Shown one piece after another: positions 35,307 through 44,686 of a stretch of 64,000 nt of DNA. The position numbers and the translations under genes were made by a program. The DNA lies in assembly GCA_016705005.1 (NCBI GenBank), contig JADIZB010000013.1:138292-202291 (forward strand). The letters are read 5' to 3'. The first letter of the stretch is position 1. The number at the start of each line of letters is the position of its first letter. This DNA is from Bacteroidales bacterium (GTDB lineage: Bacteria; Bacteroidota; Bacteroidia; Bacteroidales; Lentimicrobiaceae). Below the pieces are notes generated by a model, which saw only the letters and a program-made list of their open reading frames with translations, was not told the DNA's origin and did not search any database.

Positions 35307-37010
35307 TTATTTAGCCATCCGTTTGAGTTGCTGTTCCACATTTCGTTTAAACTTGTATTTCAACGCTTTCTGCTGAAGTTCACCGGTTTTCTTTTTGTGT
35401 TCAACCAGTTTCATAATTTCCTGTGGTGAATAGGTATTCACATTGTTCCGGCTGACCAGCGTCTGTGTTTCAGTATTCTGGAAAAGGGCAGGTTGTTTGC
35501 CTGCCAAAGCCCTTTTGCTTTTGGTTCCTTCCTGGATGATCCCGTTTATAAACTCAAACGGTTTACCATCGGCTGTACTATAGAAAAAAAAGTTATTGTC
35601 TTCATTTTCCTCGGCCAGGTCATCAAACCCGTCGGCAACGAGCACCAGATAATACTTCCCGTTGATGGTTGAGGGCATAGTGTAATTAAAAAGGAAATCC
35701 GCCTCTTCAACATTATAAAGCGCTGCAGCAACACTTTTTCCCGAAGGCACATCAATGTAATTCCACCAGCTGCCGGCAGTACCGTACCCGTTTTCCCAAT
35801 AGCCATTGTCGCCGGGAGTTGTGCTGAATTCATCCGTGTAATAATCGTGGATCAGAATTTCATAATCATTGACATCGTATGCATTATAGAACATATAAAG
35901 AATGCTCCACCTTTTGGATGACTGAACTGTTTGTGTTCCTGAGTTGAAGACATTGTATGTAATCTGCCGGTCGAGCGGATCAGTTGATTCTGGGTTATCC
36001 TCGTCAACAAGATTCCAGGCCAGCACATCCAGACCGGTAACAATGTCACCAGAACCAATTTCACCACCCGAAACATTTACATCGCTCTTGTTCTGGGCCA
36101 CAAAGGCTGCAAAACAAAAACTGCTGATGAAGAAGTCATAATCTACCCAAATTGTACCGGAATTTCCCCAGGTGTTACCCCAGGTGTTGACTACCTTGAA
36201 AGCGCCCCTGTTATCATCGTATCCTGCAAGCACCATAGCATGGTAGGCATGTTGCATACCCGGGTTCTGATAGGTATCATAATCGATCACGGCATCGCTG
36301 TTCCAGCGCATAAAACGGTCGCCCAGCCTTGCCCCGATGGCAACCGGCCTGCCCTCAGCCAGATAGGCTTTGAAATTAGCCACAGTCATTGAACTACTGT
36401 TGCTTTGATCGGCAATCTTTCTGTAATTGACAAGCCTGTTGTCCGCTGCATCCTGCGTCCAGCTCTGTTCCGGTGTCTGACTGCAGTCACCCAGGCCAGT
36501 ATAAGGTACCATGGCCAGCGATGCGCCACCCCGGCTGATCAACATATCCATTGCCGATTCAAACTGGGTTCCATTGCAATCGCTACCCTTCTCAGCTGAT
36601 GGAATTGCCCAGAAAATATCCTTTGGACTGGTCTGTTTCGATGGTTGTGCAAGCTCACTGGCAGTCCATTGGTTGTCGATTCCATTGAGTGCAGTTTTGA
36701 GGTTATATCCGACGGCCCAGGCAACGCAGGTTCCATATTCTCCCTGGTCACCGATGGGTGGAAATTTATCCCCGAGATCTATGCTCGATGGGAGGTTTCC
36801 GGTATTATCGTTGATGTCGAGATCCTGGGGAATCTCATCGAGCTGTTCATCGTCAACATTCCAGCTTGCCAGCGCCTGTACAAGGATTTCACTCAGAATA
36901 TCGTTGATTTCATCCTCGGTGCAACTACTGACCGTGAATGTAAGCATGGTGAAGGCAAGAAAGGGCACAACAATGGCTCTCAGTATCGTTTTGCTGATGT
37001 ATTTTCTCAT
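35307..37010 (-). CDS. C1 (papain-like) peptidase lipoprotein
   Basis: A 567-residue surface or periplasmic protease. The N-terminus has a lipoprotein signal ending in LTFTVSSC (C30). After a short acidic segment the C1 domain starts: PPIGDQGEYGTCVAWAVG carries the catalytic C95 with its preceding Gln (Q89), the His is H257 in YHAMVLAGYDD, and the Asn is N275 in VVNTWGNTWGNSG. Residues ~305-480 form a beta-rich region, perhaps a CARDB-like domain (NGKYYLVLVADGFDDLAEENEDNN), followed by a basic C-terminal tail. It lies 34 bases after the pentapeptide-repeat gene and ends in a terminator. Confidence 0.88.
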   Translation of the reverse strand: MRKYISKTILRAIVVPFLAFTMLTFTVSSCTEDEINDILSEILVQALASWNVDDEQLDEIPQDLDINDNTGNLPSSIDLGDKFPPIGDQGEYGTCVAWAVGYNLKTALNGIDNQWTASELAQPSKQTSPKDIFWAIPSAEKGSDCNGTQFESAMDMLISRGGASLAMVPYTGLGDCSQTPEQSWTQDAADNRLVNYRKIADQSNSSSMTVANFKAYLAEGRPVAIGARLGDRFMRWNSDAVIDYDTYQNPGMQHAYHAMVLAGYDDNRGAFKVVNTWGNTWGNSGTIWVDYDFFISSFCFAAFVAQNKSDVNVSGGEIGSGDIVTGLDVLAWNLVDEDNPESTDPLDRQITYNVFNSGTQTVQSSKRWSILYMFYNAYDVNDYEILIHDYYTDEFSTTPGDNGYWENGYGTAGSWWNYIDVPSGKSVAAALYNVEEADFLFNYTMPSTINGKYYLVLVADGFDDLAEENEDNNFFFYSTADGKPFEFINGIIQEGTKSKRALAGKQPALFQNTETQTLVSRNNVNTYSPQEIMKLVEHKKKTGELQQKALKYKFKRNVEQQLKRMAK

Positions 37011-37044
37011 AACTTATTAATTTGTGGTTGTTGTTTCGGGGTCA

Positions 37045-37998
37045 TTATTCTATTGTGAATTCATTGAGTACTGCAAATTTTGCGCCTTTTGTGATCAGCT
37101 GCCCGGTTTTCTCAATCGTGAATTCTTCTGTAACAGGCTTACCCTGCATAAAAACCGAACCACTCATATCGAAAACAGCCCTGACTACAGATTTTGTCAG
37201 GTTAACCCGGCCGGAAAATACGGCATTGGTAAGCCATGCACCGGAATTGAAATTTACACTGATCAGGTCAAGCCTGCCTGCAACGTGAACATCCGTCATT
37301 CTGAAATCACTTCCGAAACTGGCATAGGTAAACAAAGCATCGTTCCTGAAGTTTGCCAGGGAAAAATCACTCTTTCCGCTGCAATCCAGGTCACTGAATC
37401 TCGCAGTACCTCTGAAATCAGTGCTCTGGAAGCTGAGTTTTCCGTTCACTTTCCCTTTGAAGAAATCGGCAGAACCATCGATTTGGGATTCCTGCATGCT
37501 GAAAAGTTTTTCTGAACTGAAAGCAGTAAAATATACCTGCCGGCCTTTGAATGTAACATTATTGAACAGGGCTTTCTCCCTGAAAATGGCACCGGTAAAA
37601 TTAACCATTCCCTCCACGGTGCAATTGCTGAAATCTGCCTCATTCCTGAAATCACATGCTTCAAAGGTGACTGAACTACCAAACCGGGTGATGATGGCAA
37701 CCTTATCCTTTTGCCCGTTTGCAGTTACCCTGCCCAGAAAAATGCAGTCAATGAACGTGACCGGAATCCCTATTTCAGCAATTCTCAGTGATGAGCTGAA
37801 AATACTGTTCTTTTTTATTGCCGTGAAGTCCAGATCGCCGGTGACGATTTTGCCCTGAACAACAACGGCTTTACCTTTATTGATGTTATTTACAATCTGC
37901 CCTGCATCAATTCCATTGTTGGTGGTTTCGCCTGAATTGGCCCGGCAGCCGGTGACCATCAGGAGAATCACCAGAATACCGGTCAGTTGCTTCTTCAT
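37045..37998 (-). CDS. Pentapeptide-repeat-like lipoprotein
   Basis: A protein of about 317 residues starting at MKKQLTGILVILLMVTGC, a clear lipoprotein signal; an in-frame start 30 bases earlier is unlikely. From about residue 60 to 290 it has repeats of the A/C-D/N-F-x-x type: FEACDFRNEADFSNCTVEG, FTGAIFREKALFNNVTFKG, LSFQSTDFRGTARFSDLD and SDFSLANFRNDALFTYASF. Phe at regular five-residue spacing indicates a right-handed quadrilateral beta-helix. The function is unknown. It is transcribed with the papain-like peptidase 34 bases downstream, which suggests a partnership at the cell surface. Confidence 0.8.
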   Translation of the reverse strand: MKKQLTGILVILLMVTGCRANSGETTNNGIDAGQIVNNINKGKAVVVQGKIVTGDLDFTAIKKNSIFSSSLRIAEIGIPVTFIDCIFLGRVTANGQKDKVAIITRFGSSVTFEACDFRNEADFSNCTVEGMVNFTGAIFREKALFNNVTFKGRQVYFTAFSSEKLFSMQESQIDGSADFFKGKVNGKLSFQSTDFRGTARFSDLDCSGKSDFSLANFRNDALFTYASFGSDFRMTDVHVAGRLDLISVNFNSGAWLTNAVFSGRVNLTKSVVRAVFDMSGSVFMQGKPVTEEFTIEKTGQLITKGAKFAVLNEFTIE

Positions 37999-38108
37999 AG
38001 GAGTGTGTTTGTTCTTGCAAATTAACAACTTATTCAGGTAAAGGTTAGCGATGTTTTGAGGTGATGTATTTATTTCATCATAAAATTATAGATACTGAAT
38101 TCCGCTGC

Positions 38109-38136
38109 AAAAAAAAAGCACCCCGTTGTGGGGTGC
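38109..38136 (-). terminator. Rho-independent terminator
   Basis: A perfect stem GCACCCC/GGGGTGC with loop GTTGT, followed on the minus strand by nine T. It lies 30 bases after the stop at 38166. Confidence 0.92.
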
Positions 38137-38165
38137 CTGAAATCTGTTTAACTCCTTCAGATTGA

Positions 38166-39104
38166 TTACATCAGTGGAAGGAAACTGGTCCCCGTGTAGG
38201 TCCCGTTCTGCCAGTCGACCCTGTAGTGTGTCGGGCAGTCGCCATTGGTAACCGGTTGATTGTTACTGTCATAACCGAAAGTGATGGTGGCACTCTTATC
38301 GGCTGTGGGAATCTCGTGAATCTTGATCCCGGAAACCGGATGCCATTCGCAAACTTCCCTGTGTACCACCGATTCTGCAATACTGGTATAGAATTCCTCG
38401 CCATTCCTGTTGGTTCCCCATACAACCAGGTTTGAGTATTCACCTGAAGTGCCGAAGCCGTCAATTGTTAGTACCAATTCTCCAGGGACTCCTGTAAATG
38501 TGCGCTGACGGGCGATGTTCCAGCTACGGGTGGTGTTGTTGTCAAAAGTAACAGAAACATAACCACTCAGCCTGTGGACCAGCGATGTGAATCCATTCTG
38601 ACCGAGCATATAGATAAAACCTCCGGTAACATTGGTAAAGGTCTTGTTGCTGTTCAGGATGATGGTTTTCCCGGTGGCTACCCTTGTAACAGAGAAATTG
38701 ATGTATCTGATGTTGACACTGGCTCCCTGCATGCCCCAGTGTGAGCCGACCTGTTTCCTGATTTCGACCTGGCCGGTCCTGTATTTTCTGCCATTGCACG
38801 ACAATCCGTCATAGGTAATGTAAATGGTAATGGTGTCGTTGACAACCGAAGTTGAATCAATGGTAGCATTGCAGGGGATCCCGGAAGTTGATTTCAGACT
38901 GCCCTGATAACTCAGAAGCCCTTCGACATCCTGCAAAGCGTCGTTTGTGATTTCTTCCACATTCATTTCATCGGTCGAAAGTTGTGTGAGTGAAGTCGAA
39001 TCATTCTTGCCTTCATCAAGTTTATCTTTCTTGCATGAGGTCAGTGTTAAGCCGGTTAGGGCCAGTAGCAAAGCGCCGGTGCGGATCAGGTGGATGGTTT
39101 TCAT
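38166..39104 (-). CDS. Secreted lipoprotein of unknown function
   Basis: A protein of about 312 residues, starting at the ATG at 39104 that gives the lipoprotein signal MKTIHLIRTGALLLALTGLTLTSC; the open frame extends 156 bases further upstream, but that part is hydrophilic and overlaps non-coding AT-rich sequence. The mature part has an acidic N-terminus, then beta-rich stretches (TIDSTSVVNDTITIYITYDGLSC, GFIYMLGQNGFTSLVHRLSGYVSVTF). No family is recognised. A strong terminator follows and the gene upstream is 183 bases away, so it is likely transcribed alone. Confidence 0.65.
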   Translation of the reverse strand: MKTIHLIRTGALLLALTGLTLTSCKKDKLDEGKNDSTSLTQLSTDEMNVEEITNDALQDVEGLLSYQGSLKSTSGIPCNATIDSTSVVNDTITIYITYDGLSCNGRKYRTGQVEIRKQVGSHWGMQGASVNIRYINFSVTRVATGKTIILNSNKTFTNVTGGFIYMLGQNGFTSLVHRLSGYVSVTFDNNTTRSWNIARQRTFTGVPGELVLTIDGFGTSGEYSNLVVWGTNRNGEEFYTSIAESVVHREVCEWHPVSGIKIHEIPTADKSATITFGYDSNNQPVTNGDCPTHYRVDWQNGTYTGTSFLPLM

Positions 39105-39287
39105 AACTGAAGAATTAATGATTAATGTTGATTTACTTTTCCTTTGATGGTAACCCTGTGAATGGATTGCCGGTAACATATATATTACACACGTAATCGT
39201 TTTTACCCCTATTCCACAGGTTAATATTTTCCACTTTTTTTTTAAAAAATATGCTATCATAATGATAAACAGTGTATTAGAATTGCT

Positions 39288-40148
39288 CTATTCTGCATTT
39301 TCAGCCTGGGGGAAAATGTTCCTGGCAATTTCAGTTTTTGTAGTTATGGCGCAGGCACCAAAATAGCCAATACCATTTCCACTCAGGTTTGTAGGAAGAC
39401 TGGCAGGAGCAGAGTTAAAGAGCCCCCCCTGCCAGTTGGTTTCTGCGAGCAGTGCACGAATGTACTCTGCATGGCCGGCCGACAGCGAATATCGTTTTTC
39501 GGTAATTACCGTTCCCGGTGGAAAAAGAACTGCTTCCATGGCTGGTGCGAAAATCTGGCTGACATCCAGGGTGGGTAGGGTGTAATATAAAAGCCGGGCC
39601 CTCGTTTCAAGTGGATCCATATTCTCATAGCCCGGAACTGCAGACCAGTCGAGCAGAATTTCATACATGGCCGGACGTTTTGCATTGTAAGGGTTGGCAA
39701 CCCAGACGATCCTGAACAATTTTGTACCACCCTGACGGACATACCTTAGGAAATCAAAATCAGCAGCCGGCATCATAATGGATTTAGCCGAGATGATGGT
39801 GTTGTTGCGGTTGATGAAAAGAGAATAGGTCTTACCCGGTTTTCCGGCAAAAGCTTCGTCCGAAAGATAATAACCGGGACGGGAAATGTCTTCATTAAAA
39901 CTATAAACCTTGTCATCGGTACTCACCAGTATTCCGGCATCATTTACAGTAACCGGCCCGTCGTTTGGGTTCAGTGCCGGTTTTAACAGCCTTATTTCCT
40001 GTATTTTGGTTTCACTGGTAATGGTTCCATCAACCACGATATAGTCTTCGGTCAGATTTTCAAGCGGCCATGCAATATCCTTCTCACAAGCTGAAAGCAG
40101 CAATGTTGTTAATACAAGTAAGCGGAGAAGGCCTGATCCGGATAACAT
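39288..40148 (-). CDS. DUF4249-family lipoprotein, partner of the TonB receptor
   Basis: A 286-residue protein with a lipoprotein signal ending LLLSAC. The region ENLTEDYIVVDGTITSETKIQEIRLL and the following beta-sandwich (DAGILVSTDDKVYSFNE, PGYYLSDEAFAGKPGKTYSLFIN) match the DUF4249 family, whose genes usually sit next to TonB-dependent receptors with a carboxypeptidase-like N-terminal domain. It starts 30 bases after the receptor stop, at the end of the sigma/FecR/receptor operon. It may serve as a surface-exposed lid or ligand-binding partner, in the manner of SusD. The ligand is unknown. Confidence 0.82.
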   Translation of the reverse strand: MLSGSGLLRLLVLTTLLLSACEKDIAWPLENLTEDYIVVDGTITSETKIQEIRLLKPALNPNDGPVTVNDAGILVSTDDKVYSFNEDISRPGYYLSDEAFAGKPGKTYSLFINRNNTIISAKSIMMPAADFDFLRYVRQGGTKLFRIVWVANPYNAKRPAMYEILLDWSAVPGYENMDPLETRARLLYYTLPTLDVSQIFAPAMEAVLFPPGTVITEKRYSLSAGHAEYIRALLAETNWQGGLFNSAPASLPTNLSGNGIGYFGACAITTKTEIARNIFPQAENAE

Positions 40149-40178
40149 GCTGGTTTTGGTTTTTGAGTGTTTGAAAGT

Positions 40179-42848
40179 TTAGAATCTGAATGTATAGTTT
40201 AACGAAGGAATCATCCCGGCAACAGAAATGCTGGTCGGAATGATTTCATAGGACCCACTCAGGTCAGAAGGTACAACAAAATCACCATTGTCGTTCATGA
40301 TTTTATTAAAACTGACCGAAAACGGGTTGGCTCGTCCGTAAAGGTTATATACCGAGAATATCAGGTTATGTTTGAACCGCTTTTCCTGTTTGTTAAGTCT
40401 GAGGGTAACCGAAACATCCAGACGGTGGTAATCGGGCAGGCGGTCGTTGTTTTTTTTGCCATAGACGGGAATAGTATACCCGTTGTATTGCATAAACCCG
40501 GTAGGTGATGAGAAGGCTGCCCCGGTCATGTACGACCAATTGGCAGCAAAATCCCATCGTTTTCCGGCTTTCAGAATAAGGTTGGCAAACAGGGTGTGTG
40601 GATGATCGTAACTGGCTGCATACTCCAACCCTTGATTGATTTCATCAAACTTTTTCAGAACCCTGGAATAAGCGTAACCAATCCACCCGTTAAACCTTCC
40701 CTTGCTCCTGCGCAGAAGGAATTCAGCGCCGTACGATTTTGCTTTACCAAAGCGCAATTCGCCTTCAATCAATGAATTGTATAGCATATTGGCATGGTCT
40801 TTATATTCAATCTGGTTATGAAACTGTTTGTAGAATACCTCGAAACTGAAATTAAGGTCGGTTCGTGGTGATTTGGTAATAAAACCCAGCGTAAACTGGT
40901 CAGCCTGCTGAGGTTTGATGTTGGGTCCTGAAGGCGCCCACACTTCAAGGGAAGTGAACGGGCTGGTTGAATTCGAAAGCATCTGAAGATACTGCACTGT
41001 GCGGCAGTACCCGGCAGTGAGGGAGGCTTCCTTTCCTAAATTGTATGAAACACTTATCCTGGGTTCGGCATTAAACCGGGGTGAATGGTAGCTCCCTTTT
41101 GCCACCTCAATGGTATCAGATACATTGTGGCCGGCATCATAGAAAAATACGGTTGCCGGGCCATAATTCCACCAGGAACTTAACCTGATGCCATACTTCA
41201 GCATCAGCCTTTCCTTTATCAACTGTTCGTTGCTCAGGTAAATGCCGGCATTCAGCGAATTGTAACCCGGCACCTTCGGGGCATTGCGCTGTGTTTCCTC
41301 GTCAGAGAAGTGAACGTTACCCGGATTGGAGTAATAGTTGCTGAGTTCAGCTCCGGCCTTTATTGTATTGGACGGATTCATGTACCATGTTAAATCGGAT
41401 TTCAGAGTCTTGTTGCGGATGGCCGAATGCCAGTAATCATCCTCTTCCCTCGAAATGTAGAGGTAGTAATTATATTCACTGAAAACTGCTGTTGTATTCG
41501 AAAACAAGCGGTTATTGAACAGGTGATTCCATCGGATGGTTGCCGTTGAATTGTCCCAGCTTATGCCAAAAGTATGTATGGATGCATTGGTTATCCGGCT
41601 GAAATCATCTTTCCCGGTAAAACCTGTGAAAAACAACCTGTTTTTTGCATTCAGTCGCAGATTGATTTTGCCATTGAGGTCGTAAAAGCCGATGGTGAAG
41701 GCTTTACCCGTATTATTATTGTTGCTCAGCCAGTTAAGGTTCGATCGCCTTCCCGAAAGGATAAAGGAACTTTTTTCTTTCACCAGCGGGCCTTCTATGG
41801 TAAGATCAGATGTAAAAATGCCCAGATTACCTGAGAATCCCAGCCTGTTGAGGTTGCCGTCCCTGGCCCTGATATCGATCACCGACGACAGCCTTCCACC
41901 AAATGAAGCCGGGAAATCGCCCTTGTATGCTTTCACATCCTTAATGGCATCGGGGGCAAGCGCTGAGAAAAATCCGAAAAGATGCGAAGGGTTGAAAATA
42001 GGTGCTTCATCAATAAGAAGCAGGTTCTGGTCGTTATTACCGCCCCTGACATAGAAAAATGATGACCCATCCCCGAAAGCATTAATTCCCGGAACCGATT
42101 GCAGCGATTTCAGTACATCAAGGTTGCCTGCAAAACCGGCCATCCTTTTTAGTGCCTGCGACGATAGCCTGACTTCACCCGCGGCAGCCGGATCAATGCC
42201 GGTTGACTCCTTTCCTGAAACAATCTCTACCTCTTTCATGTAGATGCTGGCCTCGGTCATGCTGATGTTCATTGTCCGGTCCTTATCCAGGGAAACCTGT
42301 TGCAATAACTGACTGTAACCAACAAGTGAAAATGCCAGTTGATAGTTGTCAGACTGTAAAGTCAGTGAATAAAAACCATAGGCATTGGAAGTGGTGCCTT
42401 TATAGCTTGTTTTATCATATACGTTGACCCCGATCAAAACCTCTCCGGTTGTAATATCTCTTATGAACCCGCTTATGGTGAATTTCGGATTCAACCTAAT
42501 TCCTGATTTCTCAGTCATTCCCTCTTTAACAATCCTCCTGAGGATAACCTGATTCTCTGCTATCGTATAGGTGATTCCAAGCGGAGTCAGCAACTGTTCA
42601 AGTGCAATGCCGATGGTCTGATCTACTGCCGTCAGGTCTGTTTTTTCACCGGATTTAAATATCCGGGGATTATACGAAAAGTGAACCTGACCCTGTCTGC
42701 CGATCTCCTTAAGAATGTTTTCAGGTTTCTCGCCACTGGCGCGGATGGTAATTCTCCTGTTGAGATCCTGGGCCTGTAAAACCTGAAAAGCAACCATCAG
42801 AAGGGCTGCTATCAGGATGGTTTTTCTTATATATCTGCGCAGGTTCAA
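40179..42848 (-). CDS. TonB-dependent receptor with STN and carboxypeptidase-like domains
   Basis: An outer-membrane transporter of about 889 residues. I start it at a TTG (42848), which begins MNLRRYIRKTILIAALLMVAFQVLQAQ, an ordinary signal peptide; a GTG 108 bases earlier would put 36 odd residues in front and overlap fecR. After the signal come an STN domain (~ITIRASGEKPENILKEIG), a carboxypeptidase-regulatory domain (FTISGFIRDITTGEVLIGVNVYD), the plug (DVLKSLQSVPGINAFGDGSSFFYVRGGNNDQNLLLIDE) and the 22-strand barrel ending LNYTFRF. The STN domain and the FecR gene upstream indicate signal-controlled uptake. The ligand is not identifiable. Confidence 0.9.
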   Translation of the reverse strand: MNLRRYIRKTILIAALLMVAFQVLQAQDLNRRITIRASGEKPENILKEIGRQGQVHFSYNPRIFKSGEKTDLTAVDQTIGIALEQLLTPLGITYTIAENQVILRRIVKEGMTEKSGIRLNPKFTISGFIRDITTGEVLIGVNVYDKTSYKGTTSNAYGFYSLTLQSDNYQLAFSLVGYSQLLQQVSLDKDRTMNISMTEASIYMKEVEIVSGKESTGIDPAAAGEVRLSSQALKRMAGFAGNLDVLKSLQSVPGINAFGDGSSFFYVRGGNNDQNLLLIDEAPIFNPSHLFGFFSALAPDAIKDVKAYKGDFPASFGGRLSSVIDIRARDGNLNRLGFSGNLGIFTSDLTIEGPLVKEKSSFILSGRRSNLNWLSNNNNTGKAFTIGFYDLNGKINLRLNAKNRLFFTGFTGKDDFSRITNASIHTFGISWDNSTATIRWNHLFNNRLFSNTTAVFSEYNYYLYISREEDDYWHSAIRNKTLKSDLTWYMNPSNTIKAGAELSNYYSNPGNVHFSDEETQRNAPKVPGYNSLNAGIYLSNEQLIKERLMLKYGIRLSSWWNYGPATVFFYDAGHNVSDTIEVAKGSYHSPRFNAEPRISVSYNLGKEASLTAGYCRTVQYLQMLSNSTSPFTSLEVWAPSGPNIKPQQADQFTLGFITKSPRTDLNFSFEVFYKQFHNQIEYKDHANMLYNSLIEGELRFGKAKSYGAEFLLRRSKGRFNGWIGYAYSRVLKKFDEINQGLEYAASYDHPHTLFANLILKAGKRWDFAANWSYMTGAAFSSPTGFMQYNGYTIPVYGKKNNDRLPDYHRLDVSVTLRLNKQEKRFKHNLIFSVYNLYGRANPFSVSFNKIMNDNGDFVVPSDLSGSYEIIPTSISVAGMIPSLNYTFRF

Positions 42849-42885
42849 GTCTCCGGGGTATATACTCAGGTTTTGATTTGTTGAG

Positions 42886-43923
42886 CTAATTGCAGCCGGA
42901 ACCTTCAAAAATAACAACCCCGTTCTGCTGCCTGATACTGAGTCCCAGGGTTTCACCGATCACATTGAGCACCTGGCTGAGCGGCTGTTTTTCGAATGTC
43001 GCTGTCAGGCTGCAATCGACTGGCTGTTTATCCGGAAGGCGGATTTCGGTGTTATAGACCTTGCTTAGCGTAGCGACAATTTCTTTGAGCCCGGCATTTT
43101 CAAAAACAATGATTCCTGTTTTCCATGCCATATAATTAGGGTCAGGATTTGAAACAGTAATGATGCTTTTCTTTTCTGAATTCATTTCAGCCTTTTCACC
43201 CGGATTTAGCAGGTGTTCTTCCGATTCACTGCCTTTGTAGTAAAGGGCTACTTTCCCTGATGTTAACACCACGCTGATGTTACGTCCGTCCGATCCTGTG
43301 TTTACATTGAAGGATGTTCCCATGACTTTTATCCGGGCATCGCCACCCGAAACAATAAACGGCCGTTTTGTATTCTTTGTGACATTAAAATAGGCTTCAC
43401 CTTTAAGTTTAACCTCACGGGTATCATCCCCGAATTTTTCAGGATAACTGATTTCACTCCCCCTGTTCAGTGTAATCACCGATCCGTCAGGTAACACCTG
43501 TTCAAGGTTATTGTCAAGCGCTGCCACTCTGACAAGTGCGGGATCTGAGTTCAGGTAGAACAGGAGGGAGGCGGCCACCACAAGTACGATAGCTATAGCG
43601 GCAGCTTTCCATGACCAGGTAAATTGCAGCAGTTTTCCCTTGTTCGCTTTCTTTGTTTTGCCAAAAGTTTTCAGTGACTCCGGCTCCATTCGGGCTGAAA
43701 GGTTTTCCCACTCCGCTTCCACATCGATCACTTCATCAATGGCATCTTTGGCTGTTAGCAGCCATACCTGCCTGTATGCCTCGAAAACATCTATATTGGC
43801 CGGATCTCCGGTTAACCATGCCGAAAGCCGCATGACCTCATCGGGAGTTGCTTCTCCCGAAAAGTAAGCTGCCATCAGGACTTCGTAATATGTGCCAGGT
43901 TCGTTCATGGTTTGTTCTGTCAA
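42886..43923 (-). CDS. FecR-family anti-sigma factor
   Basis: A 345-residue inner-membrane protein that binds its ECF sigma factor and relays a signal from the receptor. The cytosolic N-terminus (to ~105) contains the sigma-binding helices, with AAYFSGEATPDEVMRLSAWL; one membrane helix follows (AAAIAIVLVVAASLLFYL); then the periplasmic FecR domain (EQVLPDGSVITLNRGSEISYP, RPFIVSGGDARIKVMGTSFNV) and a C-terminal DUF4974 domain (MAWKTGIIVFENAGLKEIVATLSKVYN), homologous in fold to STN. Between the sigma gene (48 bases) and the receptor gene (37 bases): the usual order. Confidence 0.94.
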   Translation of the reverse strand: MTEQTMNEPGTYYEVLMAAYFSGEATPDEVMRLSAWLTGDPANIDVFEAYRQVWLLTAKDAIDEVIDVEAEWENLSARMEPESLKTFGKTKKANKGKLLQFTWSWKAAAIAIVLVVAASLLFYLNSDPALVRVAALDNNLEQVLPDGSVITLNRGSEISYPEKFGDDTREVKLKGEAYFNVTKNTKRPFIVSGGDARIKVMGTSFNVNTGSDGRNISVVLTSGKVALYYKGSESEEHLLNPGEKAEMNSEKKSIITVSNPDPNYMAWKTGIIVFENAGLKEIVATLSKVYNTEIRLPDKQPVDCSLTATFEKQPLSQVLNVIGETLGLSIRQQNGVVIFEGSGCN

Positions 43924-43971
43924 TAATACACCCGTTTCGGGTTTTACCCTTATACAGGCGTGATGTTATTT

Positions 43972-44538
43972 TCAGTTAATTATAGTCAGTATCAAAGACC
44001 GCAGAAACAGCATGATGCTGCCGATGGTTACAATATAACCGGCCAGCCTCATCCTCATGTGCTGCAATGCCTTCGACATCTGGGCTTCCACAGTTTTTAC
44101 CGAAATACCGAGTTGATCTGCAATTTGCTGATATTTCAGGTTTTCGTATCTGTTTAAAAGGAAAATCTCTCTGCATTTTTCAGGAAGCTCATCAATGGAT
44201 TCCCTGATTTTCAGGTGAAGTTCCCGGGTTACCAGGATATCTGTTTCGTCATGGTTGTTATATTCCAGCAGGTGTTCCGTCTGCAGAAGGCTGGTGTCGA
44301 ATTTTTTGTTATCGCGCAGGTAATTGTGGCATTTATTGTGTATAACCGCGGTAAGATAGGATTTCACCGGCCTGCCAGTGTCGATGGTTGCCCTCTTCTC
44401 CCAGAGTCCGAGAAAGGAATCCTGTACGATTTCGCGGGCGGAATCCGGATCCTTTACATATTTTTGTGCAAAGAAACAGAGCCCTTTGAATTCTTTACGA
44501 AATAATTGTTCAAAGCTGTCCCTGTCGAGCTGGTGCAT
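43972..44538 (-). CDS. ECF RNA polymerase sigma factor, FecI-like
   Basis: A 188-residue sigma factor that would direct transcription of the receptor operon. Region 2 (~8-75) reads FEQLFRKEFKGLCFFAQKYV and VQDSFLGLWEKR; region 4 (~115-170) has LPEKCREIFLLNRYENLKYQQIADQLGISVKTVEAQMSKALQ, with the helix-turn-helix in the middle (quoted in parts elsewhere). It ends in a hydrophobic tail (YIVTIGSIMLFLRSLILTI), as in many Bacteroidota ECF factors. A TAnnTTTG box lies upstream. It heads the sigma-fecR-receptor-DUF4249 operon. Confidence 0.94.
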   Translation of the reverse strand: MHQLDRDSFEQLFRKEFKGLCFFAQKYVKDPDSAREIVQDSFLGLWEKRATIDTGRPVKSYLTAVIHNKCHNYLRDNKKFDTSLLQTEHLLEYNNHDETDILVTRELHLKIRESIDELPEKCREIFLLNRYENLKYQQIADQLGISVKTVEAQMSKALQHMRMRLAGYIVTIGSIMLFLRSLILTIIN

Positions 44539-44565
44539 TCCTTTTTCTAAGTTTCGTATTTACTG

Positions 44566-44573
44566 CAAATTTA
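44566..44573 (-). promoter_or_regulatory. Candidate -7 element of the ECF sigma operon
   Basis: The minus strand reads TAAATTTG (TAnnTTTG), 28 bases before the ATG. No TTG is seen at -33. Confidence 0.45.
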
Positions 44574-44686
44574 AACTTTTTATGCCACTACGTGGCTGGT
44601 CTGGAGCAGCGGTAAGTCCGGAGTTGTTAAGCGAGGACCATACAGCCATGAATTAAAACAACGCATTGTTATTAATTATTGTTCAG

